Origin: Flavobacterium sp.
GTDB taxonomy: Bacteria; Bacteroidota; Bacteroidia; Flavobacteriales; Flavobacteriaceae
Assembly: GCF_039595935.1 (NCBI RefSeq)
Contig: NZ_JBCNKR010000004.1
Coordinates: 991,001 to 1,055,000 of the forward strand
Direction: 5' to 3'
Length of the DNA stretch: 64,000 nucleotides
The position numbers and the translations under genes were made by a program. Shown here one piece after another: positions 1 through 10,704 of this stretch. Within the stretch, counting starts at the first letter, position 1. The number at the start of each line of letters is the position of its first letter. Below the pieces are notes generated by a model that had not been told where the DNA came from, did not search any database, and saw only the letters and a program-made list of their open reading frames with translations.

Positions 1-1237
1 TTACAGGGAAATTAGGATCAACATACGCTTTTGGAGTTTTTGTATTATCTGCAATATATGCAGCGGCTCCAGCAGCACCACGCTGCTCAAATGAAGCTGT
101 AATACCTGCTTCGTATAATGCTTTAGCGTCACTACCTACATTCCATCCTCTTAATGCTCCTTCTGCTCTTAAGAAATAAACTTCTGCAGTAGTCATTAAA
201 ACTACTTCTTTAGTTTTAACAACAGCTCCAATTCCAGAGAAATCCTGGTGATCAGACTTTGCTGCGATATCAATTCCTGTACGAACTCCTTTGTATTGTC
301 CAGGGAATTGAGTTGAAGGATCAAAATAAGTTTCGATTCTAGGATCTTGATATCCACCCATAATTGACTCCATATCAGCAGACATACGGATATCTAACCA
401 AGCACCGCTAATTGTTGAGATTGGGTTATTATATACCGGAGATACAATTTTAAATAAATCCGCATTTGTTGTAAATACTCCAAACTTTTGAGCAACAGCT
501 TTTTCTGCCTGAGTTTTTGCTAATGCAGGGTTTATTTTCACAATACGCATTGCTAATCTTAAACGTAAACTATTTGCAAATTTAACCCATGCTTTATAGT
601 CTCCTTTGTAGTTAGATAAATCTGTAGATTCAAAACTTGTAGCTTCACCAGCATCAACTCTTTTAGTTAATTCTGTTACAGCAAAATCTAATTCGCTGAA
701 CATTTGGTTGTAAACTTCTTCTTGTGAATCGTATTCGATTGTAGATTCAGTCGACCCGAATTTAGAATAAATAATTGGTCCAAAGGTATCTGTTAATCTG
801 TGCATTCCTTCTACTTTCAGGATTAATGACAATGCATAAAACTGATCGTATTTTCCTTTCGATTTTTGAGCAATATCATACGCATTAAACATTACGTTAC
901 TGTATGCATAATCCCAGATAAATCCGTTCCAGCCATCAACTAATGCATAAGTTGTATTATTTATTCCTCCTGCAAATCCAGTAGGAGTTGCCATGTAACC
1001 AGACCAAATATCACTATTTAAGTTTTGCTGTAATTGATATACCCATTCTGGAGTATATACATAAATATTGTTAAACATTGGAGCAAAACCTCCTTTAATA
1101 TGGTTAAAATCCTGTTCAAATAATTCAGGTGTAATACCGTTAGGATTGGTATTTATTTCTTCAAAATCTCCTGTACAACCTACTGCCGCAAGCAATGACA
1201 TACAGATAGCTGCTTTTGTTATTTTATTTAGTTTCAT
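1..1237 (-). CDS. susD: SusD/RagB-family outer-membrane glycan-binding lipoprotein (3' end cut off by window edge)
   Basis: An open frame runs from the ATG at 1237 to the window edge without a stop, giving 412 visible codons of a family usually 480-550 residues long, so the C-terminus is missing. It begins with a lipoprotein signal whose lipobox ends at Cys21 (LAAVGC), followed by TGDFEEINTNPNG, the usual start of SusD-like proteins. SusD proteins sit on the cell surface, bind oligosaccharides and form a lid on the SusC channel. The gene starts 11 bp after the stop of the upstream susC, so the two are surely co-transcribed. Together they form the second SusCD pair of the chitin-type locus. 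Substrate is inferred from the neighbouring GH18 gene, not from this sequence. Confidence 0.93.
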   Translation of the reverse strand, partial: MKLNKITKAAICMSLLAAVGCTGDFEEINTNPNGITPELFEQDFNHIKGGFAPMFNNIYVYTPEWVYQLQQNLNSDIWSGYMATPTGFAGGINNTTYALVDGWNGFIWDYAYSNVMFNAYDIAQKSKGKYDQFYALSLILKVEGMHRLTDTFGPIIYSKFGSTESTIEYDSQEEVYNQMFSELDFAVTELTKRVDAGEATSFESTDLSNYKGDYKAWVKFANSLRLRLAMRIVKINPALAKTQAEKAVAQKFGVFTTNADLFKIVSPVYNNPISTISGAWLDIRMSADMESIMGGYQDPRIETYFDPSTQFPGQYKGVRTGIDIAAKSDHQDFSGIGAVVKTKEVVLMTTAEVYFLRAEGALRGWNVGSDAKALYEAGITASFEQRGAAGAAAYIADNTKTPKAYVDPNFPV

Positions 1238-1247
1238 GTTTTTAGTA

Positions 1248-4200
1248 TTAGAAAGTTACATTTAAATTAAGACCGATACTTCTTGTAGATGGTAATCCGT
1301 AAATATCAACACCTTGTAATCCTTCGCCTGTACTTAATGCAATGTTTGGATCAAACGGAGCATCTTTATAAATAAAGAATAAATTTCTTGCTATTAATGA
1401 AATACTAGCCGTTTGAATAAATGGTAATTTTTTAGCATTGAAATTATATCCGATAGAAACTTCTCTTACACTAACATTTGTAGCATCATAAACATATTCT
1501 CCAGTAATCCCTGCTCTACCACCAACCTGAGTATAGTATAATTGTGCATCCATTGTTGAAACCGGAGTTCCGTCGCTTGCTCTAACTGCGTTTACTTTTA
1601 CACCACCAGCGTTTCTAGCATCACCAGTTGCTCTAGATACACCAAATGCATCGTTTTGAGCTTGAGTTAAACTCATTACTTCACCACCAAAACGTCCGTC
1701 AATTAAAACATTTGCAAAGAATGAACCTACTTTAAATGAGTTAGAGAAACCTAACATGAAATCTGGATTAGAATTTCCAACTTCTTCAAAATCTGTTTTT
1801 TGAATAGTTCCATCATCATTTAACAACATTCTTCCCTGAGCATCTTTTTTGATGTTTATACCTTCAATAACCCCAAATGGTCTTCCTTCAATTAAAGCAT
1901 ATCTGTAACTGTTTACACCTGCTTCTGTTAAGTTTACTCTTCCTCCTAATTCAGTTGGAATTTCTTTTACTTTATTCTTATTTTGTGAATAGTTTACACT
2001 TGCATCCCAAGAGAATTTTTCTCCTCTAAAGATTCCTGCTGTAACAACTGCCTCAAAACCTTTGTTTTCAATACTTCCTGCGTTAATTCCGTAGAAATCA
2101 ACACCAAGTGCATTTCCTTTTGGAGCAACAACTTGTAAATATTGGTTTTTAGTTTCTGAGTTGTAGTATGATAATTCAAAATTGAATCTGTTATTGAAAA
2201 GTCTCCACTCAGTACCAAGCTCATACTCTGATTTTAATTCTGGTTTTAATGAAGTTCCTTCTTTTGGAGCTACTTTTGGTTTCGGATCCGTAACACCAGG
2301 AGTGTAGTAGTAAGTTGGAACTGTTACGAAAGGATAAATATCATTTCCTACTTCTGCATAAGTTGCACGTACTTTACCATAATTAATAAACTCAGGCATA
2401 GTAACCATTTCACTAAGAATAGCTGTTAAACCTACAGATGGATAGAAATATCCTGCATCTTTTGTATTAACTAAAGTTGATGACCAGTCATTTCTAGCAG
2501 CAAGATCTAAGAATAACATATCTCTGTACCCAAAAGTTGTAGCAGCAAATACTGATTGTACTTCTTTTTGATTATCAATTGTTTGGTAATTTCCAGAATT
2601 GTTGTTGAAGTTTTGCAATGTAAACCAGTTAGCATATTTTAAACCTCCACCAATTCCTGAATCAAGGATGGTTTTTTGATTTCCTAAAGTATTATTAACG
2701 CTTGTACCTACGTTTGCGTTAAAACTAAAGTTTTCTCCAATTTTTGTATTGATCGTTGCAATTAAATCTGCATAACGTTGTGTACTTAATGTATTTTCTA
2801 CATAATATCTACCATTGATATGAGAAATTGTTCCTTGTGTAGTAGCGTAGATTTTTTTGTCGAAACCACTCTCAATTCTATTATAGCTATATCTTGCAGC
2901 AATGCTTAACCAATTGTTTGCTTTATAAGTTAAAGATAATGCTCCGTTGAAAAAGTTGTTTTTATCTTCAGATTTATTTCTGTTGATTCCCCAATATGGA
3001 TTTTGCATAATATCTCTATTAGTCATCCAGTTTTGAGCCATTAAGTTTCTGTTTGGATCAAAAACTTCGAAATTATTTTTATAATAATTGAAGTCATTTC
3101 CTCTTGGCATTAAATAAACTCCTGTAAGCGGGTTGAAATAGAAACCGTTTACTGGTTTATTGATGATTGTTTGAGAAGTATAATTTGCATTTGCAGCAAA
3201 AAGAAGTTTATCATCAAAGAATTTAGCAGTCTGACGAATACCAAAGTTATTTTTCTTAATACTGTTTCCTGGCATAACACCTTGTCCTGAAGTATTAGAG
3301 TAAGTAAATGCTGTAGAAGAATTTTCAGCAGCAGTAGAATAACCAACTGATGTAATTTGAGTATTTCCTGTTTCGAAGAAATCTTTTACATGATCTTTTG
3401 TTTTTTGTTTTGCTCCCCAGCTTTCGTCAGCCCCTGGTGCTGCGATATAATCACTTTGGAATTTTGGTAAATAAGCAGCACTTTCAAAAGTTGTTACTGA
3501 TGAAACAGTAAGTAATGGTTTTCCAGCTTTTGCTTTTTTAGAAGATAACAAAATAACACCATTTGCTCCCTGGCTACCGTATAAAACAGAAGCTGCAGCA
3601 CCTTTTAAAACTGTCATTCCTTCGTAATCATCAGGATTGATAAGCGAAACAACATCCCCTCCATCACGGTTACCAGTAGCTGTACTACCAAAACTGTCAT
3701 TTGGCTGTCCTGAAGTACCGTTATACAAAGGAATACCATCAATAACATATAAAGGCTGGTTATTAGAAACAGAAGAGTTACCACGAATAACTACTTTTGT
3801 AGATCCACCTGTACCACTTGAACTTTTAGTTACAGCAACACCGGCAATTTTACCAGCAATAGTATTAATAACGTTTACGTCTCTTACTCTTGTTAACTCT
3901 TCACCTTTAAGTTCCTGAGCTGCATAAGTTAAAGATTTTCTTGTTTTCTTGATACCTAATGACGTTACAACAACTTCTGTAAGTGCATTTGATGCCGCTA
4001 TCTGCATTTTCACATTAATTGTAGCAGCATCGCCTACAACTATATTTTGTGTTTCAAGACCAACATAGCTAAAAACTAATGTCTGTCCTTTTTGAACCTC
4101 AATTGAGTACAAACCATCAAAATCGGTAGTAGCACCTTTTTGACCTCCTTGTACAGCAACAGATGCACCTGGTAATGGCATCCCATCAGAATCTGTAATC

Positions 4201-4280
4201 ACACCTTTAACATTTTTTACCTGAGCAAGCGAAACCTGCGCAGTAAAAACAATCATAAAGATTAAGAAAATTTTTTTCAT
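1248..4280 (-). CDS. susC: SusC/RagA-family TonB-linked outer-membrane transporter (second copy)
   Basis: The 1010-residue protein opens with a signal peptide ending near AQVSLAQ, then a carboxypeptidase-regulatory-like beta-sandwich (roughly 22-100, [18 protein letters not shown]). The conserved linker TEVVVTSLG leads into a plug domain (about 110-230, with LYVIDGIPL), and a long beta-barrel ends in the typical aromatic terminus NLNVTF. This is the domain order of SusC transporters, which import oligosaccharides using TonB/ExbBD energy. It pairs with the susD 11 bp downstream. Its 5' region carries the same 65-bp block, including 21-bp-spaced repeats, as the other susC of the window. It therefore has its own promoter rather than relying only on read-through from the GH18 gene. 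Confidence 0.96.
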   Translation of the reverse strand: MKKIFLIFMIVFTAQVSLAQVKNVKGVITDSDGMPLPGASVAVQGGQKGATTDFDGLYSIEVQKGQTLVFSYVGLETQNIVVGDAATINVKMQIAASNALTEVVVTSLGIKKTRKSLTYAAQELKGEELTRVRDVNVINTIAGKIAGVAVTKSSSGTGGSTKVVIRGNSSVSNNQPLYVIDGIPLYNGTSGQPNDSFGSTATGNRDGGDVVSLINPDDYEGMTVLKGAAASVLYGSQGANGVILLSSKKAKAGKPLLTVSSVTTFESAAYLPKFQSDYIAAPGADESWGAKQKTKDHVKDFFETGNTQITSVGYSTAAENSSTAFTYSNTSGQGVMPGNSIKKNNFGIRQTAKFFDDKLLFAANANYTSQTIINKPVNGFYFNPLTGVYLMPRGNDFNYYKNNFEVFDPNRNLMAQNWMTNRDIMQNPYWGINRNKSEDKNNFFNGALSLTYKANNWLSIAARYSYNRIESGFDKKIYATTQGTISHINGRYYVENTLSTQRYADLIATINTKIGENFSFNANVGTSVNNTLGNQKTILDSGIGGGLKYANWFTLQNFNNNSGNYQTIDNQKEVQSVFAATTFGYRDMLFLDLAARNDWSSTLVNTKDAGYFYPSVGLTAILSEMVTMPEFINYGKVRATYAEVGNDIYPFVTVPTYYYTPGVTDPKPKVAPKEGTSLKPELKSEYELGTEWRLFNNRFNFELSYYNSETKNQYLQVVAPKGNALGVDFYGINAGSIENKGFEAVVTAGIFRGEKFSWDASVNYSQNKNKVKEIPTELGGRVNLTEAGVNSYRYALIEGRPFGVIEGINIKKDAQGRMLLNDDGTIQKTDFEEVGNSNPDFMLGFSNSFKVGSFFANVLIDGRFGGEVMSLTQAQNDAFGVSRATGDARNAGGVKVNAVRASDGTPVSTMDAQLYYTQVGGRAGITGEYVYDATNVSVREVSIGYNFNAKKLPFIQTASISLIARNLFFIYKDAPFDPNIALSTGEGLQGVDIYGLPSTRSIGLNLNVTF

Positions 4281-4306
4281 GTTTATTTATTTTGTTAGTT
4301 ATGAGG

Positions 4307-4376
4307 TAAAATTATTCTTAAGGGATTGTTAAAAAAAATATATTATACAAACAGCTGCAATTTTTAAACGAACGAC
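4307..4376 (-). promoter_or_regulatory. Predicted LytTR operator (two 9-bp direct repeats) and -7 box of the second susC
   Basis: On the minus strand GTCGTTCGT (4376-4368) and GCTGTTTGT (4355-4347) are direct repeats 21 bp apart. A TAATTTTA box (4314-4307), close to the Bacteroidota -7 consensus TAnnTTTG, begins 41 bp after the second repeat. LytTR-domain regulators are known to bind two 9-bp direct repeats with a 12-13 bp spacer. The spacing and the repeat-to-box distance are the same as upstream of the susC at 10443. Binding by the regulator at 11747-12448 is inferred. Confidence 0.6.
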
Positions 4377-4608
4377 ATAAATCATTCAATAATCCGCTAC
4401 TCGAAAACGTATTCGTTTCTATAAAAAGCACAAAAAACAGCATTTACGACGATTTTATTCTAAAAACTTTACAATTCATTAAAAAATATTCAATATTCAC
4501 AAATATTTAAAAATCCGATATTTATATAAAAAATTTCGCTTCTTATTAATTTTAATAATTAAAAAGAAGCGAAAAACTTACTAATTCAAAAGCTTGTAAG
4601 AGAGACTT

Positions 4609-5634
4609 TTAGTTTCCGCACATACCTGAAGTTTTAAATTTTAAATTGGTATATTTTTTATGAATAACATCCAGCAAAGAATATTCACCAAAAGAATCTT
4701 GTGCTAATTCCCAAATCATTATTCCTCCTGTATTTTCAGCAGCGTATTCGACTTTTCTAGAAATTGTCGACCTCCCGTTGTAATATATTTTTCCTATTTC
4801 GTCCTGATCCGCAAATTGTGATCCTGCTTGAACAATTTGTCCGAAAGTAGAACTCGTAACTTCCGGATAAGTAAAATTGTATCCGTAAAAAGGAACTCCA
4901 AGAGTCAGTTTTTCACTTGGAACATTCTGTTGTTTATGCCAAAAATCAATTCCGTTTTTTGCAAATTCAAAAGAACTATGCTGTTCTGCTTTAGTTGGAC
5001 TCCATGGTCCTGTACTATCATATGCCATGATATTTATAAAATCAAAAGCATTCAATGCTGATGAATTTATATTTTCAAATCGGGTATTGTTTGGCAATGC
5101 TGCGGTTAGAAGTTTCTTATTTTCAGTTAAACCTTTTTTTAATTCAACTACAAAACCACTGTAGCCAGATGTTACAGCGTCCCATTCGAGATCAACATCA
5201 ACTCCATCTAAATTATGGTCTTTGACAAATTTTAAAATATTTTGAATAAATGCCGGTCGGTTTTCTGGTTTATCAATCAAAAACGACCAATTTGAAGCTT
5301 GCTCTTCTGAAATAACTCCGCCTGCGAGCGAAATACTTACAATAAGATTTGGATTAGCCGATTTTGCATATTTAACTACTGCATCAATATCTCCTTGAAA
5401 AACTATATTTCCGTTTTTATCCGGATTTGCAAATGCAATATTCAAATGTGTCAATTTACAAAACTGAATCGAAGTAATTTTACTGAAACTATCTGTAGAT
5501 AAATAACCAACAACTCTTGCTGTTTTGATTTTTGAATCTTTAGAATCATGTTCTTTTTCACTTGTACAGCTATATACTGAAAAAAGAGAACTTATATAAA
5601 AAAGGATGCCTAATAAGGCTTTATTTTTTATCAT
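4609..5634 (-). CDS. Glycoside hydrolase family 18 chitinase, lipoprotein
   Basis: A 341-residue protein with a lipoprotein signal ending at Cys23. The GH18 signature LDGVDVDLEWD is at 142-152, with the catalytic acid Glu150 and the Asp residues preceding it. MAYDSTGPW (203-211) and the C-terminal Trp308 (MIWEL) are the other GH18 active-site strands. GH18 enzymes cleave chitin or chito-oligosaccharides by substrate-assisted catalysis. It has no extra binding module and no type IX secretion domain, so it is probably anchored to the outer membrane and cuts oligomers. It follows the first susD by 70 bp, and a ChiB-like role is inferred from known Flavobacterium chitin loci. An endo-N-acetylglucosaminidase of the same fold is the main alternative. 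Confidence 0.88.
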   Translation of the reverse strand: MIKNKALLGILFYISSLFSVYSCTSEKEHDSKDSKIKTARVVGYLSTDSFSKITSIQFCKLTHLNIAFANPDKNGNIVFQGDIDAVVKYAKSANPNLIVSISLAGGVISEEQASNWSFLIDKPENRPAFIQNILKFVKDHNLDGVDVDLEWDAVTSGYSGFVVELKKGLTENKKLLTAALPNNTRFENINSSALNAFDFINIMAYDSTGPWSPTKAEQHSSFEFAKNGIDFWHKQQNVPSEKLTLGVPFYGYNFTYPEVTSSTFGQIVQAGSQFADQDEIGKIYYNGRSTISRKVEYAAENTGGIMIWELAQDSFGEYSLLDVIHKKYTNLKFKTSGMCGN

Positions 5635-5704
5635 AATTGTTTGAATTTAATTAGAATGAAAATATGACCTCATTAGGCATAACTTTATATGTTTAGGATT
5701 TTAT

Positions 5705-7228
5705 TTAATTGGCATCCCACCAAACTTTATTCAACCAGTCATTTGTTCCTCCCATTCTCGATAATGCTTCTTTATAATTTTTCTCATTTTTCTGCATTTC
5801 ATCATTAGGATAGTACAAACGTTTTGGCGTAACTCCTCCTGTTTCAGAATCTGGATTTGTAATTGGAATTAAGACTGGGAATCCTGTTCTTCTCCAGTTT
5901 GAATACGCTTCAATACTATTAAAGATATACGTAATCCAAAGTTGTGTAGAAATTTGTTTCATTTCTTGTCCAGCTACAAGTGGTTTAGCATTTAAATAAG
6001 TATCGATTGCAGCTTGAGTTGCCGGTGTTGCACCATAAATTTCTAACTGCTTAATACCTGCTTCAACTCCTTTTTTGTAATAATCTGCTGCAGAACCTGT
6101 AACCCAGCCTCTAAATGCAGCTTCAGCAAGTAATAATTGAGATTCTGAATAACTTACATGCAAGAAAGGCGTAGTTTTTTGTTTGAAATAAGATTGAATT
6201 CCAGATGTTGAACTTGCTCCCATTGGAACTTCCCATTGAAATAATCCTGGTTTTACGCCTTCATAAGGTGTTTCACCTGGCTGCAATGGTGCTCCCCAAG
6301 CAAGGCTGCTTGTTGTTTTTGGAGTTGCGTACATTGGTAATCTTGGATCTCCGTTATCTCTTAAAAAGTCAATAACTAAAGTACTAAAGTGATCTCCGTT
6401 TTCATTTCCAACAAGTGCATACGCTAATCCATTTCCTCTAAAATCAATCGATGCAGGATCATCATTAAAAGTAGCATCTAAATGTTTCATGATACAGTTA
6501 TCAGCATTACTTGTAAAAACTCCTGCCGCTAAAGCAGCTTTTACCTGTTTTTCTGCTTCTGCCGGTTTAACCTCAGAAATTCTCATTCCAAGACGTAATC
6601 TTAATGTATTAGCTAATTTTTTCCATTTTGCAATATCACCTCCATAGAATAAATCTCCTTTTACAGATCCGCCATTAGCATTTAACTGATTGTAAGCTTC
6701 TTCTAAATCATGAAAAAATGAAGTATAGATTTCTTCCTGAGTATCATATCTAGGCGTTACGATTCCTTTAGAAAAACCTAATCCAGCTTCAGAATAAGGA
6801 ATATCTCCGTAAATATCAGTAATACGCTGTGCTACCATTACTCTCATAATTTTTGCAACAGCATTCATATTTACAGCAGCTGGATCCCCACTAGTTTTAT
6901 CCAAAATATCAACTACGTTTTTTAATTCATTTTGGTAACCATTTCTCCAAAGTGCAGTTGCATAACCGTCATCTTTTTTGAATTTACTTCCAAATTCAGT
7001 CACGTTCCATGCACCTGCATAATGTTGCACAAAACCTCCTGAATAAATTAAATTGGTTCTCCATTGGTAAAACCCGTCACCCGACATACACAATTGGGTA
7101 AACGTAAGCTGCCCAGCCGGATTTGCAGATAACGCAACCGGATCTTTTTCCAGTTCGTCAAAATTATCGGTACAGCCTACTGCAGTAAACAATGTGAGTG
7201 CGGCTATAATTATTTGTTTAAATTTCAT
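5705..7228 (-). CDS. susD: SusD/RagB-family outer-membrane glycan-binding lipoprotein (first copy, complete)
   Basis: A complete 507-residue protein with lipobox Cys19 (TAVGC), followed by TDNFDELEKDP, as in SusD-like families. The middle contains the family-typical helical segments, for example ITDIYGDIPYSEAG and LRLGMRISEV. It starts 11 bp after the stop of the 1067-residue SusC, so the pair is translated from one message, and the GH18 gene follows 70 bp later. The role is surface capture of glycan and closing of the SusC barrel. It differs clearly from the susD at the left edge, so the two SusCD pairs probably handle different chain lengths or chemical forms (inference). Confidence 0.95.
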   Translation of the reverse strand: MKFKQIIIAALTLFTAVGCTDNFDELEKDPVALSANPAGQLTFTQLCMSGDGFYQWRTNLIYSGGFVQHYAGAWNVTEFGSKFKKDDGYATALWRNGYQNELKNVVDILDKTSGDPAAVNMNAVAKIMRVMVAQRITDIYGDIPYSEAGLGFSKGIVTPRYDTQEEIYTSFFHDLEEAYNQLNANGGSVKGDLFYGGDIAKWKKLANTLRLRLGMRISEVKPAEAEKQVKAALAAGVFTSNADNCIMKHLDATFNDDPASIDFRGNGLAYALVGNENGDHFSTLVIDFLRDNGDPRLPMYATPKTTSSLAWGAPLQPGETPYEGVKPGLFQWEVPMGASSTSGIQSYFKQKTTPFLHVSYSESQLLLAEAAFRGWVTGSAADYYKKGVEAGIKQLEIYGATPATQAAIDTYLNAKPLVAGQEMKQISTQLWITYIFNSIEAYSNWRRTGFPVLIPITNPDSETGGVTPKRLYYPNDEMQKNEKNYKEALSRMGGTNDWLNKVWWDAN

Positions 7229-7239
7229 AATTTCTTTTT

Positions 7240-10200
7240 TTAGAATGCAACTTTAATATTAAAACCGTACGACTGTCTAAATGGTAATGAACCATATTCG
7301 AATCCTTGTCCGTTTCCAGAAGTATACATTGATTCTGGGTCAATATTTGGAAGATCTTTATTGAAAGTCAATACGTTTCTTGCAAATGCCGAAACATAAA
7401 TTGAGCTTATTTTATCTCCAAAAACACTTGATGGAATTGTATATCCTAAACTAATCTCTCTCAATTTCACATAAGATGCATCATAAACGAATGGCGCTGG
7501 TGAATTGTTGAATACTGTATTCCAGTAATCCTGAGGATTTACAGGTTTTGTATTTTTTACATAAACCGGATTTGCTGCCGTTCCTGTATTTACAACACCT
7601 TCTGCAACATAACCTGCTGTAGGAACCCATGTAGACTGGCTAAAGTTCGGATCGTTTGCAATTGCTTCTTGTCTGGCATGGTTGTAAGCATCTCTTCCTT
7701 CTGTAGTTACATCTAAAAGTCCTTTTGTAGCTGCTAATGAGTTTGTCATAGAATATACATCCATCCCAAATTTCATATCGATTAAGAACTGAAGCGTAAT
7801 TCCTTTATACGTAAATCTATTTGTTAAACCTGCAGCCCAGTCAGGAAGTCCTTTTCCTAAAGCTACTTTTTCATCTGTAAATAATGGTAAACCATTTGCA
7901 GCTACTACTTTGTCTCCATTTTCATTTCTTAAGAAATCTCTACCCATAATAGTTCCGTATTGACCGCCAACCTGAGCCACAACAGCTGCTCCAGCCCAAC
8001 GAGCTTCAGAAATAGTATACGTATTAATGTCTGGATGTAATGAAATAATTGAGTTTTTGTTTTTAGAGAAGTTCAAATCAATTCCCCATTCAAAGCTGTT
8101 TGTTTTAATTGGAGTACCTGATAAAAACAACTCAATACCTTCGTTACGTAATTTTCCGGCATTTACAGAAATGTACTCATATCCTGATGTTGCAGATGAA
8201 GGTAAATCAAGTGTTTGATCTGATGTATCTTCACGATAAACTGTAATATCAGCTCTTAATCTGTTTTTGAAGAAAGCTGTTTCAAGACCAAACTCAACTC
8301 CTGTTTTTGACTGATATGTTAAATTAGGGTTTGGTGCCGCTGTATTCTTAATATTTACAACACTCTGCCCGTCGTATGAAGAAAAAGTAGTATAGTTTAA
8401 TGCATTTTTATAAGCTCCCGGTGAGTTTGAAACCTGTGCCAAAGATGCTCTAAATTTACCGTAAGAGAAAGTATCATTTTGAATATTAAATGCATCTGAG
8501 AATACGAAACCTAACGAACCTGCCGGATAAAAAGCACTTTCATCTCCACTGTAAATCACACTAAACCAGTCATTTCTTCCTGTAAACTCAGCATATAAAT
8601 ATCCTTTATAATCTAATTTTGCTGATCCGTAAACTGAATTTGTTCTTGTTTGAGTTACAACAGGAGCATTTTCTGTCTTATTTACAAAGTTACTGATGTA
8701 TTCAGTACCCGGTTCAATAATTTTTGTTCCAAATCTTGAATTTTGATCTCTTTTAAAATCTCTTCTACCCGTACCTAAAATTCCAGAAAAAGTTAAATCA
8801 TTTGCTAATTTAATGTTGCTTAAAGTAGCAATAATATCTGTATTCATTTCTGATACATTGATATTATTTAAACCTAAATATCCTTCGTCTCTTCCTGGCC
8901 ATGTACTTCCTGCCGCCATAAAATCTTTTGAACTAAAACCATACGTATCAAGACCCGTTCTGAAAGTTAATGCAAGCCAGTTTTTCAATTGGTAAGTTCC
9001 AGTAACATTTCCGATAAAACGATTTTTTAAAGATGTATTATGATTTGCTTCTGTTACAAAATATGGGTTTAACAAATAAACATTGCTGTTCCATGGATAA
9101 ATCTGACCTGTTTCTGCATTTTGATAATTTTTCAACCAAGCCTGGTCAATATTTGGAGCTAAACCACTTAATGAATATCCAACGTTATTAGGAGAATCTC
9201 CAAGAGCTGGTCTGTTGTTTGTGTTTTCAGCTATATAATTCACATTAGCATCTAATGTAAATTTCTCTGATTTTAATGTAGCGTTTAAAGTTGCATCGTT
9301 TCTTTCTAACCCAGAATTTGGAACGACGTCATTATTTTTTAGGTTATTGAAACCAAAACGTACAAATCCGCTGTCATTTCCACCAGAAATAGCAATACCA
9401 TTTGTTGTAGTAACTCCGGTTTTAAAGAAATCCTGAATATTATTGTCAACTCTTGCATACGGTTTCATAGAACCGTCAAATATTTTCACTTGTTGTCCTA
9501 CTGATTCAGAGAATTTTGGACCCCATGCATTTGTTGTATAACCATAGATTTCTGTTGGAGCCTTTGCAGGATCTGGCAAAGCACCATTTGAACCTGTTCC
9601 ATATTCATTTTGATAATCAGAATATTTAGCATCTACTTTGTCAAAACTTACTCCGCTAGTTAATTCTACACGAATTTTTCCTTTACTTCCTTTTTTAGTT
9701 GTAATTAAAATTACACCATTCAAAGCTCGAGAACCGTACAAAGCCGCAGCAGCAGCTCCTTTAAGTACTGTTAAACTTTCAATGTTGTTTGGATTAATAC
9801 TCGAAATACCGTCTCCGTTATCACGACCATCAAACCATTTACTTGTTGCTGCGCTATCATTATTCAATCCTGAATTATCGATAGGAACCCCATCTACAAT
9901 ATAAAGAGGCTGGTTACTTTCGCCAATACTAGAAATACCTCTAATAATAACTCTGGTACTTCCTCCAACACCTGTAGCAGGTATAGATACATCAACACCG
10001 GCAATTCTTCCTGATAGAGCTGAAGTTACATTAGTCGTAATGGCTTTGTTTAACTGTTCTCCTTTTACGTCCTGAACTGCATAACCCAATTCTTTTTTCT
10101 GTCTCTTAATCCCTAACGCCGTAACAACAACTTCATTCAGATTTTGTGCGTCCTGAGATAACACAACATTTACTGTAGAAGAAGCGCCAACTGTTACAGT

Positions 10201-10443
10201 TTTAGTTTTAATACCAATATACGAAAACACTAAAACATCTCCTGCAGATGCCTGAATCGTATACACACCGTCGTAATCAGTTTGACTGGCCGTTTTTGTA
10301 CCCTGAATAAGAATACTTACTCCTGGCAGCGGCAATCCATTTTGATCGCTTACCAAACCTTTGACTGTTTTTACCTGCGCAACAGACAATTGCGCCGTAA
10401 AGACAACCATAAGGATCAACATAATTTGTTTCATTTTTATCAT
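7240..10443 (-). CDS. susC: SusC/RagA-family TonB-linked outer-membrane transporter (first copy)
   Basis: A 1067-residue SusC protein with a signal peptide ending near AQLSVAQ, a carboxypeptidase-regulatory-like domain beginning VKGLVSDQNGLPLPGVS, a linker with NEVVVTALGIKRQ, a plug with LYIVDGVPID, and a beta-barrel ending in FNIKVAF. It is the first gene of a minus-strand operon susC-susD-GH18. An in-frame ATG three codons downstream (10434) is an alternative start and gives a more typical signal peptide beginning MKQIM. Expression is probably controlled by the adjacent divergently transcribed two-component system through the repeats at 10504-10533. By analogy with characterised flavobacterial chitin loci the cargo is chito-oligosaccharide, but this is inference from context. 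Confidence 0.96.
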   Translation of the reverse strand: MIKMKQIMLILMVVFTAQLSVAQVKTVKGLVSDQNGLPLPGVSILIQGTKTASQTDYDGVYTIQASAGDVLVFSYIGIKTKTVTVGASSTVNVVLSQDAQNLNEVVVTALGIKRQKKELGYAVQDVKGEQLNKAITTNVTSALSGRIAGVDVSIPATGVGGSTRVIIRGISSIGESNQPLYIVDGVPIDNSGLNNDSAATSKWFDGRDNGDGISSINPNNIESLTVLKGAAAAALYGSRALNGVILITTKKGSKGKIRVELTSGVSFDKVDAKYSDYQNEYGTGSNGALPDPAKAPTEIYGYTTNAWGPKFSESVGQQVKIFDGSMKPYARVDNNIQDFFKTGVTTTNGIAISGGNDSGFVRFGFNNLKNNDVVPNSGLERNDATLNATLKSEKFTLDANVNYIAENTNNRPALGDSPNNVGYSLSGLAPNIDQAWLKNYQNAETGQIYPWNSNVYLLNPYFVTEANHNTSLKNRFIGNVTGTYQLKNWLALTFRTGLDTYGFSSKDFMAAGSTWPGRDEGYLGLNNINVSEMNTDIIATLSNIKLANDLTFSGILGTGRRDFKRDQNSRFGTKIIEPGTEYISNFVNKTENAPVVTQTRTNSVYGSAKLDYKGYLYAEFTGRNDWFSVIYSGDESAFYPAGSLGFVFSDAFNIQNDTFSYGKFRASLAQVSNSPGAYKNALNYTTFSSYDGQSVVNIKNTAAPNPNLTYQSKTGVEFGLETAFFKNRLRADITVYREDTSDQTLDLPSSATSGYEYISVNAGKLRNEGIELFLSGTPIKTNSFEWGIDLNFSKNKNSIISLHPDINTYTISEARWAGAAVVAQVGGQYGTIMGRDFLRNENGDKVVAANGLPLFTDEKVALGKGLPDWAAGLTNRFTYKGITLQFLIDMKFGMDVYSMTNSLAATKGLLDVTTEGRDAYNHARQEAIANDPNFSQSTWVPTAGYVAEGVVNTGTAANPVYVKNTKPVNPQDYWNTVFNNSPAPFVYDASYVKLREISLGYTIPSSVFGDKISSIYVSAFARNVLTFNKDLPNIDPESMYTSGNGQGFEYGSLPFRQSYGFNIKVAF

Positions 10444-10463
10444 GGTTTTGATTAGTTAAGCGA

Positions 10464-10533
10464 TAAATTTATTGTTAAGGTACTGTTAAAAAAAATATTT
10501 TATACAAACGGTTTGAATTTTTAAACAAACGAC
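10464..10533 (-). promoter_or_regulatory. Predicted LytTR operator (two 9-bp direct repeats) and -7 box of the first susC
   Basis: Read on the minus strand, GTCGTTTGT (10533-10525) and ACCGTTTGT (10512-10504) are direct repeats 21 bp apart. The second fits the LytTR consensus [TA][AC][CA]GTTN[AG][TG] at every position. A TAAATTTA box (10471-10464) starts 41 bp after the second repeat, as at the other susC. The surrounding 65 bp matches the region before 4280 at 57 positions by hand alignment. There is no clear -33 TTG, which fits an activator-dependent promoter. Confidence 0.65.
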
Positions 10534-10636
10534 ATAAAACATTCAACATTATGTTTTACGAAAACGTTATCCCAATAAAATAAAATATCAATATCGTTTT
10601 TTTACAAAATTTTATTCAAAAGAATTGCGATTTACC

Positions 10637-10665
10637 CAGTAATTGTGTAAAGTTGCACAGTAATT
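10637..10665 (+). promoter_or_regulatory. Pair of CAGTAATT direct repeats 21 bp apart upstream of the sensor kinase
   Basis: CAGTAATT occurs at 10637-10644 and again at 10658-10665, exactly 21 bp apart, about 40 bp before the kinase start. The period equals that of the presumed LytTR sites in front of the susC genes. The sequence matches the LytTR consensus less well, so autoregulation is only a suggestion. Confidence 0.35.
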
Positions 10666-10704
10666 ACAGCGCTTTGCAAATAATAATAAAAAGTTAAATA
10701 AAAG

